Below, piece after piece: positions 1 to 11,975 of a stretch of 64,000 nt of DNA (positions are counted from its first letter, which is position 1; every line of letters begins with the position of its first letter). Position numbers and translations under genes: made by a program. Source of the DNA: Spongilla lacustris (Eukaryota; Porifera; Demospongiae; Spongillida; Spongillidae); assembly GCA_949361645.1 (NCBI GenBank), contig OX442422.1:10118426-10182425 (forward strand). Direction: 5' to 3'. A model generated the notes under the pieces. That model searched no databases and was not told the DNA's origin. It saw only the letters and a program-made list of their open reading frames with translations.

Positions 1-538
1 TGTAAAGGACCAGAGGCTTCTGATATAAAGGACCAGAGGCTTCTGATGTAAAGGACCAGAGGCTTCTGATGTAAAGGACCAGAGGCTTCTGATGTAAAGG
101 ACCAGAGGCTTCTGATGTAAAGGACCAGAGGCTTCTGATGTAAAGGACCAGAGGCTTCTGATGTAAAGGACCAGAGGCTTCTGATGTAAAGGACCAGAGG
201 CTTCTGATGTAAAGGACCAGAGGCTTCTGATGTAAAGGACCAGAGGCTTCTGATGTAAAGGACCAGAGGCTTCTGATGTAAAGGACCAGAGGCTTCTGAT
301 GTAAAGGACCAGAGGCTTCTGATGTAAAGGACCAGAGGCTTCTGATGTAAAGGACCAGAGGCTTCTGATGTAAAGGACCAGAGGCTTCTGATGTAAAGGA
401 CCAGAGGCTTCTGATGTAAAGGACCAGAGGCTTCTGATGTAAAGGACCAGAGGCTTCTGATGTAAAGGACCAGAGGCTTCTGATGTAAAGGACCAGAGGC
501 TTCTGATGTAAAGGACCAGAGGCTTCTGATATAAAGGA
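1..538. repeat. 23-bp minisatellite (about 23 copies)
   Basis: Near-identical head-to-tail copies of a 23-bp unit containing GGACCAGAGGCTTCTG run from the left edge. The first and last copies differ by a single base (ATATAAAGG instead of ATGTAAAGG). The array continues off the left edge. It lies upstream of recognisable MAP4K exons and is probably intronic. Confidence 0.97.
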
Positions 539-540
539 CC

Positions 541-1629
541 AGTTCCTTCTGGTACAAATGGATGAGACTTGTACACCAGAATCAGATACCCCAGAGCTGT
601 ATGTAGATCAATTTTGACAGTTGTGTTGCTAAGTAGCATCTTCACACCTGTGGATTTATCTGTTGTCTGAAGCTCTAGATGATCTCATTTGAAGCTGCAG
701 CTAGGAGTGGATGACACAAAGATATCCTACCTTTGCATACTAAGGACTGTAAATTTCCTACTGTTCCATTATTTTGTCAAGTACCAAGGCGCCTAGCTCT
801 CATTGGAACTCAGAATCATTGACATCATGGAGCACTAATTTTCTTTGTATGGGTATTTTTTCTAAACAGCAACATGATTTGCACCTTAAGTGAAACTTTT
901 TGTGGCCAACAATAATTGCACATGAATACCAAGCCAATGGGCTATGCTATGGTCCAAATTTTTTTTTTTAATTCACGTATGTCCAAGAGTGTAGTCTGTA
1001 TTGCTAATAGTAGTGCAACAAGTCCAATTTTATAGTGCTATTTTCATCAGTTTGATACCAAAAAGGGTGTCTAATTCTTAGGACAGTAGACCCTAGATTG
1101 ATCCAGGTGATCCCAGTTGATCCCAGGTGGTCCTAGATTACCCCTAAGTGGTCAAGCTTGGAAGTGATCTAAGTGATTGTGACCTCATGGAGGCATGACA
1201 TGTGTGGCTTTGATATAGACCCCAGTTTACATTGTATACATTCTTCTTCTGATGATGGTGATTGATTGTGGTAACATCATATCCAAAATTAGTGGGATGA
1301 ATAAAGAGGCATGTCATCTAGTGACGCTGTTACAATTGAATTGTGGGTAGTATAGTTGTGCTTGTCCTGCACAATTCATCACAATACATCATTGCCTTAA
1401 ATTTGAATTCATTTTTATTCCACTATAGAGTGAATGGTCAAATACAGGTCTTGTTGAGAAGCCCAGGATACAAAGGTTTGTGTGTTGAATACTGCCTGCA
1501 CCCACCAATTAATAGTATTGTGATTGGTGCCAGATAAGCCTGCAGTGTAGGTGTGCTTGTGTAGGTGTGCTGCATCTATGTTCACTTGACTTGTCTGTCA
1601 GTCATCCTGTGGGCATCTCTCCTCCCCAG
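541..1629. other. Non-coding stretch before first recognised MAP4K exon
   Basis: No exon or RNA gene could be supported here. The short open frames have no family resemblance or splice context. It is probably intron of the MAP4K gene whose 3' exons follow, but an unrecognised low-complexity linker exon cannot be excluded. Confidence 0.5.
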
Positions 1630-4501
1630 GCTGTCCTCAGCTCCCATAATGCCTGCATCTGCAGCCCCTACTGAAGTAAATCCTGACTACCAAAGTGTTG
1701 AGGATGTCAGCACAATGCCTGAGCCTGGAGCCCCACCTATTCCTAAGAGGCATACACAGAAACTGGCAAGACAAGGAGTCAAGGTGCACACTGTTGCCCC
1801 TCCCATTTCCCCTCCTACTTCCCTTCCTCTCCCCATTCTCTCCCATATATCAGAGTGCATTACTTTTGTGCTGGTTGTAGAATTAGTGTATTCATGACAG
1901 TGTGCTCTTATTAGGAGGATGAAGACCACACCTATGCCAATGTGCACCACCCTCCAGTTCCCCCAAGGGTCACTGCCCCTCAGCCCACTCCCCCAACTGG
2001 CCCACCAGTCCCTCCAAGGCAAAAGCAAACGTCAGTGGACAGTGCTGTGCCCGCACCAAGAGCAAGCAAAGTCACAAGAAAGGGAGATGGAGAGAAAAAG
2101 GTATGGAGAGGGGAAGATAGGGGAGAGGGGAGGGTGGTTTATGGGGGGGGGGGGGGGGGCAAAGCCATACAAAGGGAAAGAGGGTTGACACACACACATG
2201 ATAAACTAACCTACCAGCTCATACGCTGCTTAAAATGGTAACTTTGATATGTCTTCATTTGTCATCATATGCTCACTGGGGAGGGGGGGGGGGGGGTTGT
2301 GTGTGTGGTGTGCGGGTGGAGTTCCCCTCTGTGTCGTCCCCCCCCCCCCCCCCCCCGCCCTAGTTATTAAATATAGTGTTTTATTAATGACATTACGACC
2401 ATGTTGTGTTTCTTCTGTCCAGGCGTTCTTTTCCAAGATCTTTAATGGCTGCCCTCTTCATCTGAACTGTGCTTCCTCGTGGACACACCCAACATCAAAG
2501 GGTTAGTATCAGGGCGTGGTCAATAGGCGTGGCCAATAGGTGTGGTCCCTCCTAATCATGCTCCTTTCATCACTGTGGACAGTTCAATACATCCTCCTGG
2601 GGGCAGAGGAAGGTCTCTTTACACTGCAGCTATCCAGCAGTCCTGACCCAGTTATGGAGCAGGTGAGCGTGTAGCTATGGAGGATGTAGTGTATGGAGGA
2701 GGGACAAGGAACCATTGTATGCTAATGACCTTCCCTCATTTCTGTGGTTCAACTGTCGTTGTATATTCTTTGTGCAAAGGTTTCATCTCGGGCATGCTAT
2801 TGGCTACGTATTGTGGAGAACCTTTTGGTCTCTGTCTCCAGTAAGTTTTAAGTTGTTTGTTGGATGTGGGGTTATTAACCTATTGAAGTAATAAATGTGG
2901 GTGTATTCTGCCTTTGCATGCTAGGTGTTAGTCCCAGGACATGGCTCCACAAAGCTGGGATGAATGTAATAGAAAGGGGGGGTGTAGCCACTAAGGCTTA
3001 AGTCCTATTGAGTGCTATCTAATTATAAAATAAGTGTCAAGTTAAAAAGCCTGCGATAAATATGTACATGTATGTACTGTTAAAAGGAATGGCTGACATT
3101 TAAGTTGCTTCAGGGGCAGCATAAAATTTCATTTTCTCGCCTTAGATCAAAATGAATTATTGTTAATAACTGCCACAAACATATGTATAATCTTGAAGTA
3201 ACCGTTGAAATACAGATACATATCTTTTACTACAAATTTGATGTCCTAATTATGTTTCAAACTATGTAACCTTTGGACCATGTGCTCTCTTCTGCTTACA
3301 GGTAGTAATCGTGTTGTCTCCATGACAAACCTGGTGATGCTGTACCAGAGCCAGGCAGAGGCCCAAAGACAACCTGGATACAACAAGTAATTCACAACCT
3401 GGTTACTTTTGTCATTTAAGTGTGTGCATTTGATTTTACAGTAGTAGGAACAAGTCCCACACGTCCAAAGTCCCAGACTCGAAAGGGTGTCTGAAATGCT
3501 GCATCAGTAAGCTTCACACACTATGTCTTATTAATGCACATTCATTACTTCAACCCAACACAGCAAAGAACCACTTCACTGATCAGAGGTTCTTGCTAGC
3601 AGCAGTCCCACGAGGAATCTTGATCATGCAGTGGTACCAGCCTAAACATGCCTTCCTGCACGTTATGGTGGGTGCCATGCCAACAGGGAATGCTTTTACC
3701 TCTGCATAACTTGTCTAGATGTTTGAATGGCCATTACCAAATCCACTGAATGTGTTTGAGGCTTTTCTCACTGAAAGTGAAGAGTACCCATCTGTCTGCT
3801 ATGGAGTGAAAGAGGCGTAAGTAACCATTAGGCTAGCCTATTAGGCCAGTCTATTGTTAATAATGTGATTGGTTGTTACTGGGGATGATGTTTGTGATAT
3901 TAACCATTCTCCCCCAAATCTTCACCATACACGTGTAGTCCTGGTGGATCAGTTTGTTTTGATATTGTGAATCTCAATTCTGGCTCTAACTGGTTTACTG
4001 ACTCAAACCCTGAGGCTACACCATGTTCAGTCCTTTGCTTGCAGCAGTTGGAGAAGGACACCATATTTGTTGGAACAGATCGTGTTGCTAAGTTTGTTGA
4101 CCGTACTGGTAATCTCAAATCAAGTTCACAGCAAGCATCCCAGCTTACTTTTGAGCGAAAATCAGAGCACATGGGTAAGGTCACATGGGTAAGGTAACAT
4201 GGGTAAGGTCACATGGGTAAGGTCACATGACTCACTTATGTACTTTGTATGGTGTGGTTCAATGGTCATGTGGTCAAAGGTCATGTCTGCTTCATTGCAG
4301 TGTATCTCACTAACTGTGTGCTGAGTTTCCACAAGCATGGTATGCAAGGCAAATCACTTGTCACTCAACAGGTAGGCTGGTTTGTCCAAGAATGACGTGA
4401 ATCACACATTTATGATGCACACATACGCATACACACACATATGAACACATGTACATGCATGCACACACACACAAACATGTACATATGTACACACATGCCA
4501 T

Positions 4502-4585
<84 letters not shown>

Positions 4586-4812
4586 TGTATACATGGTACG
4601 CACAGGTGACTGCTGAAGTTGCTGATGGTTCAAAGGTGTTTCACCTGCTGGGCTCTCATGGGTATGTGATAGCACACTTCATATTGTTGGTAATATAAAC
4701 ACTTTCACACCACAGCACAATCATCATTGAGACAAAACCTTCCGAGGACGCCAATGCTCCATGCAACATTTATATCCTGGTGTCTGAAGATGCACCGCCA
4801 CAGCAATTATGA
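1630..4812 (+). CDS. MAP4K: MAP4K3/MAP4K5-type Ste20 kinase, C-terminal part (linker + citron-homology domain), 5' partial
   Basis: Exons read by hand: 1630-1783, 1915-2100, 2423-2501, 2583-2662, 2780-2840, 3302-3386, 3442-3506, 3564-3667, 3719-3816, 3939-4174, 4301-4371, 4606-4661, 4716-4812 (TGA). All junction phases agree and give about 456 residues. The first two exons encode a proline-rich linker with PPVPPR and PPIPKR (SH3-ligand-like) and a YANV motif. From KIFNGCPLHLNCASSW onward the sequence follows the CNH domain of the GLK/KHS group: ILLGAEEGLFTL, then the family block VPDSKGCLKCC, LLAAVPRGILIMQWY and a GTIIIE end. The N-terminal kinase domain must lie left of the window. Members act as cytoplasmic MAP kinase kinase kinase kinases upstream of JNK and mTORC1-linked signalling; the CNH domain is a protein-interaction module. 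MAP4K3 versus MAP4K5 cannot be separated here. The 236-nt exon ends in a tandemly repeated splice donor. Confidence 0.9.
4171..4226 (+). repeat. Tandemly repeated 5' splice site (14-bp unit, 4 copies)
   Basis: The exon end and donor ATGG|GTAAGG is repeated four times at 14-bp spacing, with GTAAGG at 4175, 4189, 4203 and 4217. Frame continuity to the next exon (phase 1 at 4301) supports use of the first donor. Confidence 0.85.
4503..4584. repeat. (CA)n microsatellite
   Basis: About 40 uninterrupted CA dinucleotides inside the intron before the second-last MAP4K exon, ending about 20 bp before that exon's acceptor. Confidence 0.97.
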
Positions 4813-5547
4813 GTGCTAATCGGATTCACACACTACGCTCTGTTTCTGAAGGACAAACTGTTACCATGGTGTAGTAATCTTTTAAACAGATCCAGTTTCC
4901 TTACATCTCAAAGTCTATGTACTATAACTACATTTATGTAATATCAAATGCAAATGTGAGTTCATCAATTTTTTAATTGTAAAATTAGCGCCGCACGAAG
5001 CCATAATACTGACGTGCAAGCACGCAAGCACGTAAAAACAGTATAGCATGCCAGGCATGCGCAGACAGGAAGAGATTAGGGCTTAGGGTGCAAGGACGCC
5101 GACGTTGAATCCGGGGTCAAATTGTGCGTCCAGATATCTCACATTAAATATATATTTTATTTTATTTTTTATTGATCCGGCTCGTCCCCAGTACGCTTCT
5201 CAGACGAGGCGCCCTACTTCGCGCTTCGCGCGCCACACTGCGTCGCCTGCAGGTAGCACGACCGCTCACGCCCTAGCATTTATGATTATCTTATTCACTG
5301 TTCATATTTACATAATATTAATTTTGAGTTATACACATTACATAAGCTATAAGTAGATTTAACCTCAATATGTATATTTTAAAATGTACATCCTGTGTTA
5401 CATGCTAGTTGGCATCTATGATTAAAGATGCTTGGTCTAACCTGCTAATTATGTTGGGCCACTTGACAGCGGGGAGCCAACGTAGAAAAGATGTGTAGAC
5501 GGCACCAAGGCGAACCTTTTTTTTTTGGATAATATAATATAACTAGA
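4813..5547. other. Intergenic stretch, no gene seen
   Basis: This is MAP4K 3' flank followed by AT-rich DNA and a GC-rich island near 5175-5260 with CGCGCTTCGCGCG. No AATAAA was found just after the stop codon. No gene or intact element could be delimited. Confidence 0.5.
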
Positions 5548-5942
5548 CTTAGCCCGTGAAAAATCACGGAACTGATTGTATAAAAGTCAATGTTTTTTAC
5601 ATACAGTAATCTACCATGGTCCCACCTATTGTAATATACGGTTACTACGCAACGTATTAAATAGCGCGCGCAATGAAATACTTCCAGTCTGTACCGATAA
5701 ATATGAACACCGGTCAATTGCCATTGGTCGATAAGTAGCGTTACCCAGTGAAAAATCACGGAAGTGATTCTATAAGAAGTGCAGAATGTTTTTTTTTTTT
5801 TTTTTTTTTTACATACAGTAATCTACCACCTGTTGTAATATACGGTTACTACGCAACCTATTTAATAGCCCGCGCACGCAATAATAGTACTGCTTCCGGT
5901 CTGTACGATAAGAATGAACACCGGTCAATTGCCATTGGTCGT
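5548..5942. repeat. Direct duplication, two diverged copies of about 190 bp
   Basis: Copy 1 (about 5548-5736) and copy 2 (about 5745-5942) share, in order, GTGAAAAATCACGGAA, ACATACAGTAATCTACCA, ATACGGTTACTACGCAAC and ACACCGGTCAATTGCCATTG. They differ by about 10-15 % and by a poly-T expansion in copy 2. No coding potential was recognised. Confidence 0.8.
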
Positions 5943-6053
5943 TGCTATATACTTTTGTGTGGGAGTGGTCGTTTCTATTGGTTGCTAGGTACGCGTTGCT
6001 AGTTATGTTCAAACCCACAATTGTAGACGCTAGGCGGAGTTTATAAATAGGTG

Positions 6054-6107
6054 GTTACGCGGACGTACGGACGGACGTACGGACGTACGGACGGACGTAC
6101 GGACGTT
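6054..6107. repeat. GGACGTAC/GGAC short tandem repeat
   Basis: Alternating GGACGTAC and GGAC units (GGACGTACGGAC repeated about four times) directly after the 190-bp duplication. Confidence 0.85.
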
Positions 6108-6663
6108 GGAAATTATAGTATTAGATTATTATATTATCATGCGGCTACACAGTACAATTACAAAAATGTGTGTCAAGTGATATGCAATCGGCACCTTAAA
6201 TGTACAACACCGACGCGTGCGTGTTTTTTGATCTCGCAGAAAGTGTTTCATTATTTCATTGCATAGTAACACCTACGTGTCAAAAGCTTCAACCATAGCT
6301 AATTGGAATGTAGCATACCGGGTAATCAATACTCCGTCATGGCCGGACAATGGCATGCTAACTATTAGTCTGGGGACCAGACCATATATGAGAATATGGA
6401 TCTGGTGGCGTCCCATAGAAGGTTTTGTGCCAGAGGAATGTAATTATCCTGCAGTCCGCAGATTGCTGATTACTTAATTTTACTCATTGCAGCTTTTTGT
6501 GGGCGTTCCTACATGGGGATGTTACAATCAGATGGAGCCTTGGACGTTCCGTAGTGAATCAAATAAACACGGTATTACAAAAAAAAAACACATCGATTTT
6601 CCTCCGCCTGCTGGTAGCAATACAAAGATGTCGTTTCCAGTTGTTGTGCTCTGTGTACTGTGT

Positions 6664-7105
6664 TAGTCTCGTACCCAGATCCAAACGTACGTAAGCATTA
6701 TCGCTTACAGTATAATACACATGATGTTATACTGTAAACGGATTATATTAATCATATGAGTAATTACATTGCAAGAATACATGATGTATACAGTAAACAA
6801 AAGAATAGATGAGACCTGTGCCGACAGGGGAGTGGTTAAAGGCATGATGGAGGAGCGTAGAAGGGAGAAGGAGAGATGGCATCGAATCCAGGCCATGGTT
6901 GAACTATAAGAGTGACCCCACTTTGCTGAGAGCTGGGCAGCAATGCGTTTGTAAACTGCTGTGGCCTCCCTTCCTAAGCCTCCAGTGGCAGAGAAGATGA
7001 GTGGGGTGAAGGAGGCATGCTCAACTTCGAGGATCCGACGCTCATAGGCTCGTTTCTTTGAGGCCTCATCATCGTTACGTACATTTAGGTCTGGGTACGA
7101 AACTA
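6664..7105. mobile_element. Nested MITE, 442 bp, 9-bp TSD (one mismatch)
   Basis: Inverted ends: the left begins TAGTCTCGTACCCAGATC and the right ends GGTCTGGGTACGAAACTA. The flanks are GTACTGTGT (6655-6663) and GTACTGCGT (7106-7114), a 9-bp duplication with one difference. Its interior carries a degenerate retroelement C-terminal coding fragment on the minus strand. Confidence 0.7.
6843..7090 (-). pseudogene. Retrotransposon (LINE-type) ORF C-terminal remnant
   Basis: The minus-strand frame contains EVEHASFTPLIFSATGGLG, then REATAVYKRIA, then WIRCHLSFSLLRSSIM. From memory this resembles the tail that follows the RT domain in many invertebrate LINE-like ORFs. The upstream RT domain and the downstream end are absent. 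The frame lies inside the 442-bp MITE, so it was captured or is a shared end of a longer element. Non-functional. Confidence 0.6.
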
Positions 7106-7211
7106 GTACTGCGTCGCGCTGCTCTTTTCTAAGCGTTACACACTTACACTTTTTGCTTGTCTGGTCTAAAGCATAATCAAACCTGTTAGCCATCGCCATG
7201 ATCGAAACGCC

Positions 7212-7277
7212 TAGTTGGGCGTAGCCCGACCTTCGCGTATCGGCGCCAACACGCGAAGGTCGGGCTACGCCCAACTA
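7212..7277. mobile_element. 66-bp palindromic micro-MITE with exact 9-bp TSD
   Basis: Two perfect 27-bp inverted arms (left begins TAGTTGGGCGTAGCCCGACC) are separated by a 12-nt loop. The direct repeat CGAAACGCC flanks it at 7203-7211 and 7278-7286. It shares its terminal sequence with the 606-bp element at 17071-17676, so both belong to one Mutator-like family. Confidence 0.85.
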
Positions 7278-7441
7278 CGAAACGCCCACAACAATAACAA
7301 TTACATTAATAAGCATTCCTGCGGTATGCCTCATTTTGAGATACCTGGCACAAAACCTTCTATGGGACGCCACCAGACCATATATGGTCTAGTCTGGGGG
7401 ACCAGACCATATATGGTCTGGTCCCCAGACTAGCTAACTAT

Positions 7442-8056
7442 AGCTATGGGATTTCGGATGTAAAGTTCCATGGCTCGAGCTCAAATGCTGCTGCATTTTT
7501 TTCGAATCCTGGCAATAGCAAACGCGAAGTTTGGTAGTTTGGCACATGCACCGTGGCTGTGTTACTTGCAAGTCGATCTCTAAGAGAGGCTAAATCTGTA
7601 GGTGCATACGGCATGTCAGTGTACGTGTGTACATATAATTAGAGATTAATATAATTATACAAAGTTCATGCACATACATTGTATCAGAGATAAAAAGAAT
7701 GCAACCGTGGGTCATGCCCGGCTAATTATTTGGTGCGTGCCCCGCATCGTCAATCGATAACAAATATACATTCCCTTGTCAGGTGAGAAGGCCAAGGGCT
7801 TATTGCCTGTTATCCGTTTCGTCCGCGATCCGTCCCTCGTAATTTAAAAAAAAAATACAGCAAGCTGCGAAATCACACGCAATCGTGGTTTTTGAATTGC
7901 GCACTGACACTGATATACGCATGCAACCTTGCATCCAAGGAATAGTACTAAACAGTTGTCCCACACATAGAATGCATATTGTCATAAAAAGAGCCTATAT
8001 ATCATATATATTACTGAATCCTCTGTCTACAGCCAGTAGCCCAGTACGCTAACTCC
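7442..8056. other. Intergenic stretch, no gene seen
   Basis: This is the 3' flank of the minus-strand TACO1 gene. No exon, RNA gene or delimitable repeat was recognised. Confidence 0.5.
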
Positions 8057-9855
8057 TCAACTACTGCTGCACGTAATATTATTGTACACGTGCATCACGT
8101 CCGAATGCTCGCTCAGTGCATCCAACAGCGCACAGGCCTTGCTGTACTTCTCTTCATCCAGGCTAACGTAGGACTTTGGAACATACTCAAGTACTGCAGA
8201 AGTGACGTTAAGCTTTCTCTCCCTCAGAGCATCAGAGACAGACCTCAGCGAGTTCAGATCACAAAAGAATCTACAGATCTCATTGCCATCCTCGTCTTGT
8301 TCACCACAGGAGATGTCTTCAGCTCCCACCTCGATGGCAAGGTCCAGAGGATCACAAGTGATCTCCCCTCTTGGCAGTGTGACCACACCTTTGTAGTCAA
8401 AGAGAAAGGCAGCAGACCCAGGCTCTCCAAGTACTGCCCTAAGGATAGTGCATGCATGTATGGTTAGGTGTTGTCCCACCATGTCAACAACACACACTAA
8501 AAGTGGTCAGTACTGATAGCGTAAGCAAACGTATTTGTTACTTAATATGCTTCCATGCAATACTTATTGGTGTACACTATAATTGGCAGACACCCATACC
8601 AGCCAACTACATGCATCAGCAACATGGTATAGCCCCCATCAATTTAGAGCCATGTAGCTCAGGTCATCTGTGCAATGCAAAATTATGCTGGCTGTGGCAG
8701 TTCTGCATATAACAACCATTTAATAATATATCTCCTCCCAGCTCCGCTCCCAGATATCTTCCCCAGTCCTTTCACTCTCTATGGCTTCATTGTGTGCTTT
8801 ATAAAAATATTCTCAGAAATAGAAAAACATGTTACAGGTATGTTATAACATGTTACAGGTATGTTATAACATTTTGTATACCCTAGAGTATTAAGCCGAA
8901 TGCGATCATTGGAATACTTCACTACACATAACTTGCCCTTTCAGGACCATACTGATCATGTATAGCACAAATACAGCCTCCTTCCGGTTGCTTCTGTAAG
9001 TTAACCCTAGATACTAAATTGTGCCAAACCCTTGATGGGCCTGGCAACTTCAGTGTTAACCTATGATGAGTTAGTGACACATCCTACATCCCACATGGTG
9101 TTCATACCATTGGCATAATGATAACTTCACAGAACTACTATGGCATGAATAACTGGACAAATTACATACCACTAACTTCCACTAACTTGTATCAGGTTGT
9201 CGGCACATATGTAAGCTAGCCAACAAATTGTCAAATGGCAACACTTACAACAAATCTGTTTCAAAGACAATAAACCTGCCTAAGTTAATAACCAGCTTAC
9301 ATGCAGAATATGAACGAGCCGGCAACCTTACTTGTATTTTTCAAATATCATCCGGATTTCGGGTCTTGTTCTATTGCGGTTGGCTGTTAAGGCTTCGATC
9401 AACACAACGTACCCTGACGGGCCTCTTCCTTCGTACATGACCTCTTCCAGTGCCTGACCACCGTGAGGGTTGCTGGCGTTTTTAATAGCATTCTCAATTG
9501 TACTTTTTGGAATTTCTGCGTCTCGAGCACGTTCAATAGCGCTAGCAAGCTGGAAATTAGTGTCGGGATTCGAACCTCCTCCTAAGCGCACCGCTGCTGC
9601 AATCATAGCCGTAAGCTTTGAGATGACTTTGCTCCTTTCAAGGTCTGCAACTCCCTTTGTCCTCTTTATCTTGGACCACTTGTTATGACCAGAGCAGACA
9701 TGTAGGGAGGTATGGACCCCACGGCCGTTTCCCAGATAGCACGTTAGAAGTGGAAGTATCGGAGTGCTGTAATGTAGATGGGCATTAACTAGAAAATCTG
9801 TCCTCCACAATTTTGAAGATAGCACTAGTCGACTAGCACTTGCGAGTGACATCAT
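8057..9855 (-). CDS. TACO1: TACO1 / YebC-family mitochondrial translational activator
   Basis: Two exons on the minus strand: 9855-9332 (start ATG ATG; donor GTAAGG) and 8438-8057 (acceptor CCTTAG, TAA stop). Phase 2 joins as EKYK|AVLGEPGSAAFLF. The product is about 301 residues, close to the usual length of the family. Residues 1-50 are basic and lack acidic residues up to the first aspartate, consistent with a mitochondrial presequence. The YebC core follows: GHNKWSKIKRTKGVAD, KLTAMIAAAVRLGG, NFQLASAIERARDAEIPKST, then a C-terminal domain with EVGAEDIS and a SEHSDVMHVYNNI end. TACO1 promotes translation of COX1 mRNA on mitochondrial ribosomes; YebC homologues relieve ribosome stalling. It is convergent with the MAP4K gene and divergent from the first BAHD1-like gene. 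Confidence 0.95.
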
Positions 9856-10618
<763 letters not shown>

Positions 10619-11139
10619 TAATGTCTAATGTACTGGACGTCATCCCCGAGGGTACATCATTTGTCTACCGTGAAAATAAATTTATTCCCGTTCTGCCAGT
10701 TTAGCATCCCTTTTATACATTTGACGGTGCCGGCATGCTCTTTTTACAGGTCCTTAGGAGCTTGGCCCGAAATTGCAAAGCTCTAATTCTTTTTCTCTGG
10801 TCCCAAGTTAGCGCGTCAAGGCGAAGCTATTCGATTGCGATACGCCGCCACGCGTGATTACTATAACGTTGGTACCCGTTTGAAACATGTTTTACGTCCT
10901 AGACGAACGTTATCGTAACCATGCACATGTGGCGGCGTATCGCAATCGAGTAGCTTCGCTTTGACACACTAACTTGGGACCAGAGAAAAGGCCAAGCCCC
11001 AAAGGACCTGTAGGCTGTATAACGAGCATGCACCGACCCGTCAAATGTAAAAGCGATGCTAAACTGGCAGAATGGGAATAAATTTATCTTCTGTACACCG
11101 CGGTAGACAAATGTACCCTCGGTACATTAGATAAATTTA
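10619..11139. mobile_element. Foldback hairpin MITE, about 520 bp
   Basis: Long imperfect inverted arms (about 10619-10872 and 10900-11139) with a loop of only about 28 bp. Matching blocks include GTACATCATTTGTCTACCG / CGGTAGACAAATGTAC, GGTCCCAAGTTAG / CTAACTTGGGACC and CGATTGCGATACGCCGCCAC / its complement. The arms differ by about 15 %, so the insertion is old. No convincing target duplication was found. It sits between the divergently transcribed TACO1 and BAHD1-like A genes. Confidence 0.78.
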
Positions 11140-11879
11140 AGTAACGCTATAGTTCCGGGATCCCCAAAAGAAATTGATATTTTAAAACAACTTTTGCCCT
11201 ACATGTACTCGGTGTCACGTGCTGTGACGTAAGGCAATTTCCGCCCGGGTCGTTTCGGAACGCTTTTGTGGTGAGAATCGCTACGTTTCTGATCGCTGTG
11301 ACGAAACTTTCTCGTTACGTGCGGTGTCAAGTGAACCGCGTGTAAGCTGTCGGTCTTAAGACGTCTTTATTATTGCGTTGTCTGGGCGTGGAAGATGTAT
11401 AAAGTTTTCGTATTTGCGCGAGCGCAGTGTGTGTGTGTGTGAGTGTGTATGTACGTGTGTGTGTGTGTGTGTGCGCGCGCGCGCGTGTGTGTGCACACGT
11501 TTTACATGTATATGTTGTGGGTATATGTATTTGCGTACATCTTCGTGGACTAGTCTAAGGATATGTGTGGTGCGTTGGAAAATCATTATATGGCAGTAAT
11601 ACCTAGATTCGTGAATGATGGCTGGGCGGCAAGATATTTGTAACGTCACGAAACCATCGTATGCACTGGTCTAAATGTACTTCTCGTTTACAGGCTTCAC
11701 ACGTTTGCGCAAAGTTGTATTGTCAAGCGCACATGACGCGGACACGCGTCTATTTAGCTATTAAAGCCGTATATTAATCGTAATCGTGTAGCACTGTGTG
11801 AGTGGGTATAGGAGGATCGTTGGTCTTTAGTGAACACATGCACCCCGCTAAGGGTGCATGTGTTATATACAGCTCAGAT
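11140..11879. other. Upstream region of BAHD1-like gene A
   Basis: Relatively CpG-rich around 11210-11345 (CGCCCGGGTCG, GCGGTG, ACCGCG), with a (TG)n/(CG)n tract near 11428-11494. It is a plausible promoter and first-exon region for the gene that follows, but no start exon could be fixed. Confidence 0.4.
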
Positions 11880-11975
11880 ATGTGTGAGGATATATATACT
11901 TCGTCATACTTGCAGCAAAAAGTTATGTTGAGCAGTGAAGTCAATGTCAGAAGTGACTGTAAAAGCCCCTCCACA

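Larger units (their letters stand above)
6366..7432. mobile_element. Mutator-like (MULE-type) non-autonomous element, 1067 bp, 9-bp TSD
   Basis: The ends are inverted repeats. The left end begins TAGTCTGGGGACCAGACCAT and the right end is its reverse complement. The match continues inward through GTGGCGTCCCATAGAAGG to about 65 bp, although the right arm has an extra internal palindrome. The flanks carry an exact 9-bp direct repeat GCTAACTAT at 6357-6365 and 7433-7441, the target-duplication size typical of Mutator-like elements. No transposase frame is visible. Two smaller elements are nested inside (6664-7105 and 7212-7277). Confidence 0.82.

Noticed and set aside
1..538. CRISPR-like array
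   Set aside because: Direct repeats are contiguous with no unique spacers and the genome is eukaryotic; it is a minisatellite.
7391..7432. Palindrome around ACCAGACCATATATGGTCTG as an operator or terminator
   Set aside because: It is the terminal inverted repeat of the 1067-bp Mutator-like element, explained by the 9-bp duplication flanks.
8452..8497. Upstream extension of the last TACO1 exon (residues MCVVDMVGQHLTIHACTILR)
   Set aside because: This is intron read-through; the acceptor CCTTAG at 8439-8444 joins in phase to exon 1 and restores the family sequence.
11378..11649. Overlapping cysteine/valine- and histidine/threonine-rich frames
   Set aside because: They are generated by the TG/CG dinucleotide tract upstream of BAHD1-like A.
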